From Diorhabda sublineata (lineage: Eukaryota > Arthropoda > Insecta > Coleoptera > Chrysomelidae), in contig NC_079476.1 of the NCBI RefSeq assembly GCF_026230105.1, positions 8,508,709-8,572,708 on the forward strand: a stretch of 64,000 nucleotides of DNA. Reading direction: 5' to 3'. The translations under genes and the position numbers were made by a program. Below, piece by piece: positions 54,668 to 64,000 of the stretch. Position 1 is the stretch's first letter, and each line of letters begins with the position of its first letter. The notes under the pieces were generated by a model. It worked only from the letters and a program-made list of their open reading frames with translations, ran no database searches and had not been told where the DNA came from.

Positions 54668-56284
54668 TCAGCATTCTATCATTTTGTGTATTTTTGTTTT
54701 GTCTGTTTCTTTAACAAATGTTACTAGTTGGGTTTTGAAGCGTTTAAAAGAAGTTTCATCGATAATTCTTTGTGGTAGTTGCCCGAATAATTTAGGTGTC
54801 AAGTAGGAGTAACCTTTTTGACCTATTGTTTTATGAGCTGTTGGTATACAGTATTGATTATTCGATCTTGTCGCGTATCTATGATTGCGAGTGGTAAGTT
54901 CGTATTTATTTTTATATTGATGGCATCCTATCTGAATAATGTATAGTTGTCTAACATCCAATATTTGCGTTTCAGTATAGAGTAGTGAGCTTGAATACCT
55001 TGTTGGTTTGTTGAGAATCATTCGGAGGAATCGCTTTTGAGTCACTTCGAGGGCATTTAGATAGCTCCTTGAAACTCCTCCCCAGCCAATAATGCCATAA
55101 TTGAGGTGTGACTCAACCAAACTGTGATACAGTATTTTTTTATATTTAAAGCTCAAAAATTGGCTTACTTGCTTAAATCGAAATAGGATACTCCCAAGTT
55201 TTTTAGTTAAATATTCCATATGATGGTTCCATCGTAAGTGATTGTCAATGTAAATGCCCAAATATTTAATTTTTTTTGCAGGTTTTATTTTAAAATCTTG
55301 TTAGATATTAAGATTGTATTTTGGCAGAGACGTTTCATGACTACTGAAGGGTAAATATACAGTTTTGTCAAAGTTTATTGAGAGTAATCTGCTGTCGAAC
55401 CAGTCTTTGAGTTTTCCAAGATCACTCTCAATATTTATTTTGAGATTATACCAGTCATCATGTTTCTAGTAAATCACAGTATCGTCCGCGAAGCTGATTA
55501 ATGTTCCAATTGTTTCCTGTTCAAATAGATTATTTAAGTAAATTACGAAAAGCACCGGCCCCAATACTGTTCCTTGAGGTACACCACATTTAATGTTGAT
55601 CTCTTCACTCACATGATTTTTGAATTTAGTTTTTTGTGTTCTGTTTGTTAGATAACTTTTGAATAAATTATGAGCTAAACCCCTTACACCCACATCTTCT
55701 AGTGTATCTAAAAGCATGGAGTGGTCGACAGTATCGAAGGCCTTTTTTAGATCCAAAAAAACCCCAATAGATGGAGTGCTTGAATCCAAGGATTCGTAGA
55801 TGGTTTTTTTCAAGGAATGGATTGCATCATTGGTAGATTTTTTTTCTCTAAAGCCATACTGGGATGTCGACAACAGATTAAAATTTGATAGGTATGTCGT
55901 AAGTCTTGTTTTTATAATTTTTTCAAAGACTTTGCTTATTGAAGATAGAAGTGAAATAGGCCTATAGTTTGAAATATTTTCTGTATCCCCATTTTTGAAA
56001 ATTGGAGTTATAAGAGATTTCTTTAGAATCGAAGGAAATATGCCTGATTCGAAGGATTTATTTATGATGTCCGTCAAAGGTTCACATATGAATTTTGTAA
56101 TAATCTTTAGAGTTTCAGCTTTCATTCCATCAAGCCCGGGAGCCTTTTTGTTTTTCAAGCTAATTATTGTATTTTCAACCTCAGTAGTATTCGTCGGTGT
56201 AAGAAAAAGTGAATTTTTATTTATATATTTTTTACTATTGTAATTGGGATTTTGTCGTATGTTCTTTGCCAAAGTTTCCCCCAC
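54668..56284 (-). pseudogene. LINE reverse transcriptase domain
   Basis: Reads KKAPGLDGMKAETLK, ITPIFKNGDTENISNYRPIS, STSQYGFREKKSTNDAI, LDLKKAFDTVDHSML (first Asp), CGVPQGTVLGPVLFVIYLNN, then SFADDTVIY (FADD catalytic box), a TAG stop at ~55466, a second stop (TAA) near 55303, then YLGIYIDNHLRWNHH, NYGIIGWGG and a C-terminal region to 54668. All RT blocks are present in one frame with only two stops, so decay is limited. Block wording fits the CR1/L2 side of the Jockey group. Confidence 0.88.
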
Positions 56285-56387
56285 ATTCGCGAAGAAATTG
56301 TTAAATATATCAGCAGCATCTTTTGGATCTGTGATGATCTCTTTTTTTCATTCCTAATATTATTTATTATTCTTCCTGTCTTGATAT

Positions 56388-57514
56388 TCAAAATTCATTA
56401 ACAGTATTCCAGAGTTTTTTACTTGCATTTTGTTCTTTTTCAACTAATTTTTTATAATAATTTTCTTTGGCAGTCTTTATTTTCTTTCCCGTTTCTTTTT
56501 TCTTCGTTAGATAATCATTTTTCAAGTTTACATTATTTGGATTTTTTTTCCATAATAAAAATGAATGATTTTTTTGGTTGATGTGTTTTATCAATGATTT
56601 TGTTATCCAATTTTTTCTTTTACGTTGACTATTTTTTAACCGGAAGTATTGAGTTGATTTTTCTACACATGTGTTTATGATGTTGATGAATTTTTCTGTT
56701 GTCGATTCGATATCATGCATTGGGTACAATACAACTTAAAACTATTAATTGTTTTTTGTAATAATTGTTCGTCTACTTTTTTATTGTAGTTTTGTTGTTT
56801 GGTTTTAATGAATATATGGTCAAGACATGATTCAGATCCATTTCTTGCTCTTGTTGTAGTATTAATAGTTGATTGAAAGCCATGCTCACTCGTCATATCA
56901 AGATAATTTCTTGAATCTTCAGTTATTTTCATCAACCCGATATTTATGTCACCTACAAATAAGCTATAATAATGTTGATTACTTTCTTTATTTAGAATAT
57001 CCCCAAGCTGGTCAAGAAAGTCGTCAATTCGACTTGCTGGAGATCTACAGCATGCTAAAATGCAAAAACTCAGTTTACCCATAACCATTACGATTTTCAA
57101 TAATATACCTCCATTTATCTGAATATGTTCATGCGAATGGTATGAGTTTGTTTTTACAAAGACGATAACTCCATCATTTTGGTTATAGCTACCTCCATTG
57201 TATAGGGTTGTGTAGTTGGCCATGTTGAGGAAAGATGTATCTGGGACCCGCCAAGTTTCTGTTAAAACTATGCACTCGAAACATGTCTCAAGTTCCTCAA
57301 GATATATTTTTAATTCATCTATATTTTTTGAAACACTACAAATATTAGTATTAAGAATCTTGAAGTTATTCAATTTGTTATTCACAGACAAAACTTCTTT
57401 TGCTTCATTTATATCTTTTAGGGGATATGTTGTTATTTTTTCTAGCTTAAAATTTCTTATATATTCATTCATGTGAATGTACCAACCAGCAAACAGTTTT
57501 AAATTATTTGACAA
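56388..57514 (-). pseudogene. LINE apurinic-type endonuclease and linker
   Basis: 57514-56675 reads FKILNTNICSVSKNIDEL, CIVLTETW (catalytic Glu), SFCILACCRSPASR, YYSLFVGDINI (GDFNI-type block with catalytic Asp) and SESCLDHIFIK (SxIDHI block with Asp-His). This is an APE-like endonuclease as in Jockey/CR1 LINEs. It ends by a frameshift near 56720; the linker continues at 56729-56388 (KNWITKSLIK, KKLWNTVNEF). A second shift near 56340 leads to the RT frame. Confidence 0.85.
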
Positions 57515-57632
57515 TCTTTACAATAATTATTTGGTTTTTATATGTATAATAACAAAGTATGGTGACATTAATAAAATTTTTGAAGAAGTTAATTAAGACA
57601 GAAAGTAATAATAGTAAATTAACATACATAAA

Positions 57633-58433
57633 TTATTTGATGCTTTGCGTAGAACCTGTGCGTGCTCTAGTATTTATTTTTTTTCCTCCCACAGATGATT
57701 GTTCTTCTCTTTTTCCCAAACCGGTTGCCAATTCTTTGGGAATAAATGGTGTTTGCCCAGATGTTGTTTTGGGAATGTTTGCCACTGCTTTATCTCGCTT
57801 TGGGGTCGCAGGTTCGCTATTTGATTTCGGTCTGTTTATTTCAGTAGTTTCTATTACTTCTAATTCTTCAGGAGAATATATTTTTCCGTCCACAAATAGT
57901 TTGTTTCTTCGTATGTAGCAGTTTATATGATTATTTGTTTTCGCCAGAATTAGGTGTTTTCTTAAGATCTTGTGCTCTTCTCGCTGGATGAGTGTTAGGT
58001 CATTTGCTACGCTTATGTTGGTACCTTTGAGATTCTTTGCGTTTTTAAGTACTTCTGACTTTTTCAAGTATGAAACAAATTCCACTTTGATAGGGGCTCG
58101 TTCTTTCCTACCCAAAGAGTAAATATTATTCAGGTCACTCTCATTTATTGTAACGTTTACTAGTCGCCCTAGCTCGTTACAAATATATTCAGGCGTTATT
58201 TCTTCGGGTTTGGTATCGAGTCCAAAAATCACTATATTATTCTCTTTCGCTTTCCTTTCAATGTTCTCAATCTTATTCGAAAGATGACGGTTTTCTGCTT
58301 CTACTTTATTCAGTTTTCTGTACAGATCTTCGATTTTTAGGGATAACCTAACCTCTACTGCTTCTATGAGTGATTTCAATTCCTCTTTACTTGATATGAT
58401 TTCTTCTAGTATTATTTCTCCAGTTATCGACAT
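57633..58433 (-). CDS. LINE ORF1 protein (coiled coil plus RRM-like)
   Basis: The longer frame opens at 58478; I prefer the ATG at 58433 (MSITGEIILEEI), giving about 266 residues. It has a coiled-coil-like region (LIEAVEVRLSLKIEDLYRKL and onward, Leu and Glu/Lys-rich), then NNIVIFGLDTKPEEIT, a typical L1/CR1 ORF1 RRM start, LGRKERAPIKVEFVSYLKKS (RNA-binding core), HKILRKHLILAKTN, and a basic, Thr/Pro-rich C terminus. The frame is intact. It would form ribonucleoprotein with the LINE RNA. It precedes the endonuclease frame by ~120 bp. Confidence 0.8.
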   Translation of the reverse strand: MSITGEIILEEIISSKEELKSLIEAVEVRLSLKIEDLYRKLNKVEAENRHLSNKIENIERKAKENNIVIFGLDTKPEEITPEYICNELGRLVNVTINESDLNNIYSLGRKERAPIKVEFVSYLKKSEVLKNAKNLKGTNISVANDLTLIQREEHKILRKHLILAKTNNHINCYIRRNKLFVDGKIYSPEELEVIETTEINRPKSNSEPATPKRDKAVANIPKTTSGQTPFIPKELATGLGKREEQSSVGGKKINTRARTGSTQSIK

Positions 58434-58802
58434 TATCAGTTCTATCACAAAGGGTTTGTGTAGACTAGGTACTATCAAAATTAAAGTATGTTTTTGTTTT
58501 AGAATTCCGGTTTATATTATTGATTGATCCGCCACTGTTTATAAATTTACCGCATACGACAAAAGAGTTAATTGCTTATAAATTACACTAGTTTTTTGTT
58601 CATTCGACGATAATTCTGATCTTTCATAAATGCAATAAAAGACCACATATCTTTTTTAAATACAAAAAGATTGTAGATTCACCTCCATATATAGAAAGTT
58701 CAGTCAATTACCTTTAAAATGATGTATCTCACAACACAATTGACGACTTTTTACCATTAAAAATTCATAAATTAAGAAAACAAAATAAAAATATCTCTAC
58801 AC

Positions 58803-59630
58803 TCAACGACAATAACGACAGGATCTATCATAATTATTATTATAAAGTTGTCGGTAGAAAGAATTGTAATTATTATGTTGATTATTTTTATTATTTCTTG
58901 TTTGATTCATTTGGGCATTGTTATTATTATTGTTATATTTAACTTTAGGTTCGTAAAATTGACCATAAATTTTTTCGAAATTTTCAAATTCATCGACGTA
59001 AGCCATAGTGTCTTCTAGAGAGTTAGGCTTTTTTAAATACATATTGTTACGTATAACACCTGAACATCCCGCAATAAAGGTGTTCAAAGCTGTTTCCTCA
59101 CAATGATTAATTTGGCATCTTTTATCAATTTCTCCTAAGTTTAAATTATTACTGATTATTTGTATAGTCTGACTTTTTAATAATTGTAATCTATTACCGA
59201 ATGCTATCAAATTTTCATTTTTAAATGGTCTCGATCTAGTTAATTCCTGCAAAATACAATCTAAATCGCGTCTATCTGCAAAACACTGAATCAACGCCTC
59301 TTTTAATTTAAACCAGGTATTTAACTCAATTTTATTTCCTACCATTAACTTGGCTTTATCTATTAATTTTTCCTGTATACATTCTAATACATGATTATTA
59401 ATGTCTTGATCGTTATAAACTGAATACGTCTCTATTAGGTTTTCGCATCGATTTATAAATTTATTTAACGTATTTTTATTTCCGTCGTAAGGTTTAATGT
59501 TTTCTAACTTTAATTTGAATAATTCCCAATTTAGGGTTTTTGGACTTGAAGTTGCCATTTTTATGTAGTATGGATTCTCTTTTAAGTTTAACTTGCTGAA
59601 TGTATTTAATAATTTATCAAAATCGTTCAT
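58803..59630 (-). CDS. Gypsy gag, N-terminal part
   Basis: Open frame of 275 codons starting MNDFDKLLNTFSKLNLKE. It contains FINRCENLIETYSV, LIDKAKLMVGNKIELNTWF, LKEALIQCFADRRDLDCILQ and FIAGCSGVIRNNMYLKKPNS, the layout of a Ty3/Gypsy capsid (retrotransposon gag). An Asn-rich segment follows, then CRYCR, the first half of a CCHC zinc knuckle, where the LINE cuts in and supplies a stop. The capsid part is intact; the nucleocapsid is split. It packages the retrotransposon RNA in cytoplasmic particles. Confidence 0.85.
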   Translation of the reverse strand: MNDFDKLLNTFSKLNLKENPYYIKMATSSPKTLNWELFKLKLENIKPYDGNKNTLNKFINRCENLIETYSVYNDQDINNHVLECIQEKLIDKAKLMVGNKIELNTWFKLKEALIQCFADRRDLDCILQELTRSRPFKNENLIAFGNRLQLLKSQTIQIISNNLNLGEIDKRCQINHCEETALNTFIAGCSGVIRNNMYLKKPNSLEDTMAYVDEFENFEKIYGQFYEPKVKYNNNNNNAQMNQTRNNKNNQHNNYNSFYRQLYNNNYDRSCRYCR

Positions 59631-59842
59631 AAAATAATATATTTAAAATTATTAAATTATCTCTTCCTTATTCAACGTTTTGATAAGGATGGATAATAAA
59701 AAGGAATAAAAATAATAAGGAAACTTGGCACTTACAGCTATCTGAAGTCCTGTCCCTCGTTGAATATGTAGGTCTAGTGCTGAGGTACTGAAATACTTAG
59801 CCGGAACTTTATCGCACTTTGCGTAAACTCCCGACCGCACTA

Positions 59843-59860
59843 ATCCGAATGACTGCGCCA
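59843..59860 (-). promoter_or_regulatory. Candidate tRNA primer-binding site
   Basis: TGGCGCAGTC read on the - strand just inside the LTR edge. Gypsy-type elements such as 17.6 and 297 begin their primer site with TGGCGCAGTC, from memory. It fixes the LTR inner boundary near 59861. Confidence 0.65.
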
Positions 59861-60125
59861 ATTATAAATTTCGGTTTTCGAAATTTATTTTTAAAAAATT
59901 TATTTTTGAATATTTGAATGAATACAATTAATCTCAAGATCGAACTAATTATAAACATTAAATATCATCAAGTTGTTTACAAAAATCTTATTTATAGTAA
60001 AATAATGCTGATACATGTTTACGATATTTGATACAAAAATAGAATAAATGCTGATACATGTTTATGATATTTGATACAATTGTATTGTTTATAAAATGTC
60101 CTTCAAGAATTCTTCGCATGTAACT
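59861..60125 (-). repeat. 5' LTR of the Gypsy element (approximate)
   Basis: The inner edge is fixed by the primer site. The outer edge is placed at AGTTAC (- strand, 60125), since Gypsy-group LTRs often begin AGTTA; without the 3' LTR this cannot be confirmed. Inside, a 43 bp unit starting aatgctgatacatgttta is repeated in tandem (60004-60080). Confidence 0.5.
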
Positions 60126-60369
60126 CTGGTTTGACTGTCTACACCAGTAGACAATTTTGTAACATAAACAAAAACATTTTTTACAAACAACAGCTACATT
60201 TCTATAAATGTATAAATTTTGTTCTCGTAAAATAAAGTGTGACGTGATTTATATATTAAAACTCCGAATTTGGATTTTTAAAAACAAAAATTACAATTAC
60301 AATATATATTTATTAAGCAACGTTGGAACAAAGAATGGATTATGAAAAGAAATACAGTTTTTATTATCT
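60126..60369. other. No feature seen
   Basis: AT-rich flank of the LTR element. Part of it may still be LTR if the real outer edge is further out. Confidence 0.3.
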
Positions 60370-61060
60370 TTTGTGTTTCCGCAAGTCATCACTTTGTTAT
60401 ATGCTGCCAGCTGTTACTTAATATGTAACTCGTGTATCTTACATCACACACGAATGTTACCATTTAAATATCTTGCCTCGAAGTGCTTTTTTGAGAGGTC
60501 CAAACATAAAAAAATCACATAGCAATAAACCTGAATTTTAAAGTGGATAATCAATTGCTTTCCAATTAATTTCCACTTGTTTCTGCTGTATTGGGTCTAC
60601 TGTACGATGCCTGTCGTTGGTGTGCAAGAGCAACATCTCACGTTTGGGACAATCTCTTCTTTAATGTTTTTTTAAGCTCAACTTGATTTAAAAGACCGCA
60701 GTAGAAACTTGCCTCAATAGTCTGACGTCTATGTAAGAAATTTCCTAGTAGGACACCTTTCTAATCTCAAAAAACGTGGTTAACACCTTCCCCGTAGATA
60801 ATCGAATTTTCATTTTCACGTTGTTTTGTTTGTCTACTCCATATTTGCACGTTTTGATTCGGAGGTATAATGAAAGCCCATTTGCTCTCTGACGATTGAT
60901 TAGACACTTCCATAACGGACACTAGTTCTACTCGTTCGATGAGCTTACTAACACGTTTACAGGTTTGCTTGAATTCCGTAGACCAAAGTAAAGGGTAGCT
61001 TCCCCAAACTACGGAAGCAGTCTTCGGTAAATTTTTTGCACGTTATCAGAATTATCATCA
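60370..61060 (-). pseudogene. Decayed mariner transposase
   Basis: With frame changes, the - strand follows the order of a DD34D mariner: SESKWAFIIPPNQN (WVxxYxPExK-type), a DXKGVLLGNFLHRRQTIEAS segment (WDxKGVxLxDFxPxGxTINA), and DVALAHQRQASYS in place of LLHDNARPHTA. The catalytic Asp region has decayed and the frame is full of stops. No inverted ends were recognised. Confidence 0.6.
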
Positions 61061-63055
61061 AGACTGACACCTTCTTCGTCGTCTGGACAATCCGGCTGAT
61101 GTGGATTCCCTACCATAGGTATTTCCCAGCTAAAGACTACACAGATACAGATCTTCCCCACTCTCAACAACTAAAGGCCCGTTTATATTTTATCTGTTGT
61201 ATACAATAAAACAGTTAGTACGGTTTGTTTGGTGTTTAATAAGATTTTAAAGAATATCAGTAATACCTCGACTCAATTTCTAGTTATAAGCTATTTTAAA
61301 ATATTCTCTTCGTCTGGAAGTTTCATAAAAAAATAAATGTTTCCCTGAAAACGTGAGCAAACTTCAACAATGTACAGACAAGAACAAGAAATGGACTTTT
61401 TAAGGATGATTAGAATCATACGTTGTCATATTTACATAAAGCTAACAATTTTAGTTAAAAGGAAAATTTTCAGAAAAACATTACATGAGGCAACAATGTC
61501 AACAAAAACTGTACGGTTATGTAGTATGGAATGCATGGCGATATACTCAAATTATAAAGTGTTAAAAGGTGTCAATATACAAATAAACACCTTGAATTTA
61601 TTATTTTAGTTACTTTTTCATAATTTTGTATGTATGATAATAATTTATTATAATGATGATTTAATTTACTCGTTTATGTTCATTTAAATAAGAGTTTTAT
61701 TTACAAATAGACTTCTCTCACGTATGAACTTATAAAATTGCCGAATGAAGTCTTGAGCAGGTTCTCTACATTGATTGCTCTCTTCTCTTTTCCACGTCTA
61801 GAATGCAGTAAAGTTCAGTTTGACAGTAGTGCGTGTATATTTTTGTCAAAATTATTTAATAAGTATTAACTTTATTTTACAATTGTTAATTATTTTGTGA
61901 AGTAATTGTAGGAGTAGATTCGAAGATGAGCTCTCTCTATAGTTGAAATATAAACTAAATTGTGATTAAAAGTATTCTGTTGTTTGTTGTGAACAAATTA
62001 TTATCTTAAGTTTTATTTTTCAAACACTGATTAGTTAAATTAAGTAACCTTATTTTATGTACTGAATATTAGTATTTATATAATATGTATTCGTACTTTT
62101 TTTATATAATTTTGAAGCTTACTTATTAGAATTTTTTACGAATTTACTGTTTTCATTGAAAATATACCCCAAAGCTTATCATCTAACTGAATTCAACGGA
62201 CACTAACTAAAAGCATTGACAATATGGTTCCACGGGGCGGCTATCTTTAAAATAAATGTCCACTTAGTATCTTCAAAACTTTTTAGGTACGTTAAGATTA
62301 AAATACAAACATAAAATGTTTCTTCTTTTCTAAACGTTGTGTCTTTTCAGGCACTGGATTGGGATTCCGTGCTTTCTATCTGGGCAAGTAATTTAACTCC
62401 CTCTAGAAGTTTCCCTTCATTTCGACCTAATCAATCCAGTGTCTTCTTGGTTTACCTCTTTGTATTTTTCTTGTTTATTTATAACTATAATTTTTTAGCT
62501 TATCTTTGTTTTCATTAATTTGTCTGCTTCTTTTTTACTCTATTGATTATTGATGTTTTCCTCCATATTTCCTTATGTGTGTCCTTTTATTGTTCTCAAA
62601 TGTCTCATTTCATTTGCCTCAATTTTAGTTTTGTGCTGTTGGAAACCGCGAGTTTCCCAGAAAAATTTCTTTTCTCATTGTATAAATAAATATTATGGTT
62701 GAAAGAAAGTTTTCTCTAGGTAACATCCTTGTCCTCTGAGAAAGATTATGTTTTATAATTTCTTAAAAATAAAGATGAAGGTACTTTAACTAAGAGTAAT
62801 AAAAAATAGTTATTTTCATAATTCAAGGTATAGGGTCTAATTACCTTCAACATAGTAGTGCGGTCCATAAGTTCTTGGCTTCATATAGTAAATTGAGTGC
62901 GTTCGCAAAAATCTTTATGCATACGTCAGTCATAAGTCTTAGCAAGCTTAACACAAAGTTTAAACTTGCTGCTTCAAACCCTTTTATAGTATGACTCTAA
63001 CGACTCTAAATTTTTAAATAAAGAAAGAAAGATTAACACAAACACAAATCAAAAA
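61061..63055. other. No gene seen
   Basis: AT-rich. The + strand frame 61370-61609 has no motif. A ttttcaggcactgg...gcaagtaattt arrangement at 62346-62395 has splice-like edges, but the enclosed piece is too short and featureless to call. Confidence 0.4.
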
Positions 63056-63059
63056 CAGA

Positions 63060-63860
63060 ATGGAGGCTATTTACGGTGTCCATCATTTTCAACAATTGAA
63101 CATTGGTCTAAGCTGTTTTGCTGAGGAGGAAAATCGTTAGAATATTACCCAAGTGCTGGAGGTCCTGTGACGGTGACTATCCAGAAGACATTGAATTAGT
63201 GGAAGAAATTGTTTTTGAGTAACCTTAAAACAAGAGACACCACAGAAGGGCATTCCCAAAACAAAAAGATCCTACATTAGCATTTAACTATGACAAAAAT
63301 TAGTGCAAGGTGGATGCTTCGAATTCTAAGAGCAGTGCAAAAGTAGCGTCGAGTAGATTGTTGTGAGCGATTTTTAGAGCTTTTCCGCGAAGACCAAGAA
63401 AGTGTAATCCGATGAATTGTAACGGGTGATGAAATGTCACGAAAAGCATAAAAAAGTAATAGCTTTAGGACTGCGAGGATATTCCTTTGATTGACTTTAA
63501 GGAACCAAATACTACTGTGAACCCACTGAAAAATCAGCTGAGGTGTGCGCTTACTACACGACATTTTTCCAGTCCACACTGCTACGCGTTACGAGGCTAT
63601 TGTAAACGAATGTGGCTTCACAAAGATGAACACGTCTAGCCCTGATCTGGCCTCGGTCGACAATTTTTTGTTCGCAAAGCTGGAGGCCTAGTTAAGGGGT
63701 AAAATATTTAACAGCGACGATGAAATATAGCAGGTAGTGTACCAAAATTTTGATTCTAAAGATGCATCATATTTTATAGTGGCCTAGAAGCTTATGTTAG
63801 ACATTCTGAAAAGTGTGTGGATATAATGAAAGAATAGATTGAAAAATTGTCGCATTTTTT
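63060..63860 (+). pseudogene. Decayed DD34D mariner transposase
   Basis: The + strand reads, with stops and frame changes, FLELFREDQESVIR then IVTGDEM (first Asp region, VTGDExW), RLLHDIFPVHTATRYEAI (LLHDNxxxHTA, second Asp), NECGFTKMNTSSPDLASVDN and FLFAKLEA then LRGKIFNSDDEI (SPDLAPSDxFLF...LxGKxFxSxDE). The order is right and the family clear. The asparagine after the second Asp and the third catalytic position are altered, and there are many stops. A transposon tail may continue past 63900. Confidence 0.75.
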
Positions 63861-64000
63861 TATTTATAATCTTTCTTTCTGTTTATGCGTTTATTGTATC
63901 TACTTCCTTATTTTGCCCAATATTCCAGCAAGTGCTTTTACTACTGTATATGTAACCATATACAAGGTGGATGTCATTGGAAAAGGAACAAAACAGAGCA

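Larger units (their letters stand above)
54402..58800 (-). mobile_element. CR1/Jockey-group LINE, nearly full length, inserted in gag
   Basis: On the - strand: ORF1 (58433-57633), endonuclease (57514-56675), linker (56729-56388), reverse transcriptase (56284-54668) and a 3' end with an (ATT)n-like tail near 54402-54420. About 4.4 kb. It interrupts the gag of the Gypsy just after a CRYC half zinc knuckle. Target duplications were not resolved; ends are accurate to tens of bases only. Confidence 0.8.
51758..60125 (-). mobile_element. Gypsy-type LTR retrotransposon, 5' part, multiply interrupted
   Basis: Read on the - strand, the order is LTR (about 60125-59861), primer site, gag (59630-58803), a LINE insertion (to about 54402), gag C terminus, protease, a hAT-like insertion (53183-52114), and the start of reverse transcriptase to 51758. 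RNase H, integrase and the 3' LTR are missing. Gene order and motifs fit Ty3/Gypsy, near the Drosophila 17.6/297 type. Confidence 0.85.

Noticed and set aside
62346..62395. Possible micro-exon between ttttcag and gtaatt
   Set aside because: Very short, no recognisable peptide and no neighbouring exon to set a frame.
1..64000. CRISPR arrays, bacterial operons, tRNA or rRNA genes
   Set aside because: No regularly spaced repeats, no ribosome binding site-led gene clusters, and no cloverleaf with a recognisable internal promoter found by eye.

Overview
The window looks like insect genomic DNA, very AT-rich and packed with decayed transposable elements (TEs). A holometabolous insect, perhaps a beetle, is my inference; nothing here fixes the species. 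There are no operons, no CRISPR arrays, and I found no tRNA or rRNA genes. Almost every open frame of note belongs to a TE.

Host gene: the only convincing host coding sequence is on the + strand. It is a phase-1/phase-1 exon (994-1125) and a terminal exon (16108-16394) encoding a FLYWCH zinc finger and a stop, with a polyadenylation signal near 16581. Their splice phases agree, so they may be exons of one gene with a ~15 kb intron. FLYWCH C-terminal exons are typical of the BTB/mod(mdg4) family. A further candidate exon lies at 9368-9528. The ~15 kb between the two main exons is filled with LINE and mariner debris.

1-16 kb: LINE fragments on both strands (2.0-2.6, 8.15-8.45, 9.6-10.1, 11.0-12.1, 12.3-12.8 and 13.6-14.3 kb), a mariner with ~200 bp inverted repeats (5645-7272) and a second mariner fragment (7.7 kb).

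17-36 kb: a LINE tail, a piggyBac 3' part enclosed by a separate inverted-repeat pair (18.7-20.45 kb), a Crypton-like tyrosine recombinase remnant (20.6-21.3 kb), a family of hairpin repeats (23.8, 24.6, 30.1 and 30.65 kb), a Jerky/Tigger remnant (25.8-26.7 kb), an internally deleted mariner (27.4-28.0 kb), a pogo transposase split by a Tigger-like insertion (30.8-33.3 kb), and a conserved repeat-borne protein remnant (35.6-36.25 kb).

37-50 kb: a Jerky/Tigger element containing an apparently intact DD41D (rosa-type) mariner with a 358-residue open frame and TA-flanked ends; a piggyBac 5' half; a hAT-like element; and a DD34D mariner interrupted by a 1834 bp long-inverted-repeat element. That inserted element has a perfect 9 bp target duplication and carries a C2H2 zinc-finger reading frame.

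50-60 kb: a Gypsy-type LTR retrotransposon on the - strand (LTR, primer site, gag, protease, start of reverse transcriptase). It is interrupted by a CR1/Jockey-group LINE in gag and a hAT-like element between protease and RT, and ends in a further hAT fragment. 60-64 kb holds two more decayed mariners.

The strongest leads are the zinc-finger-bearing long-TIR element, the intact DD41D mariner, the FLYWCH gene and the Crypton remnant. All assignments come from reading translations and repeats by eye; no database search was run.
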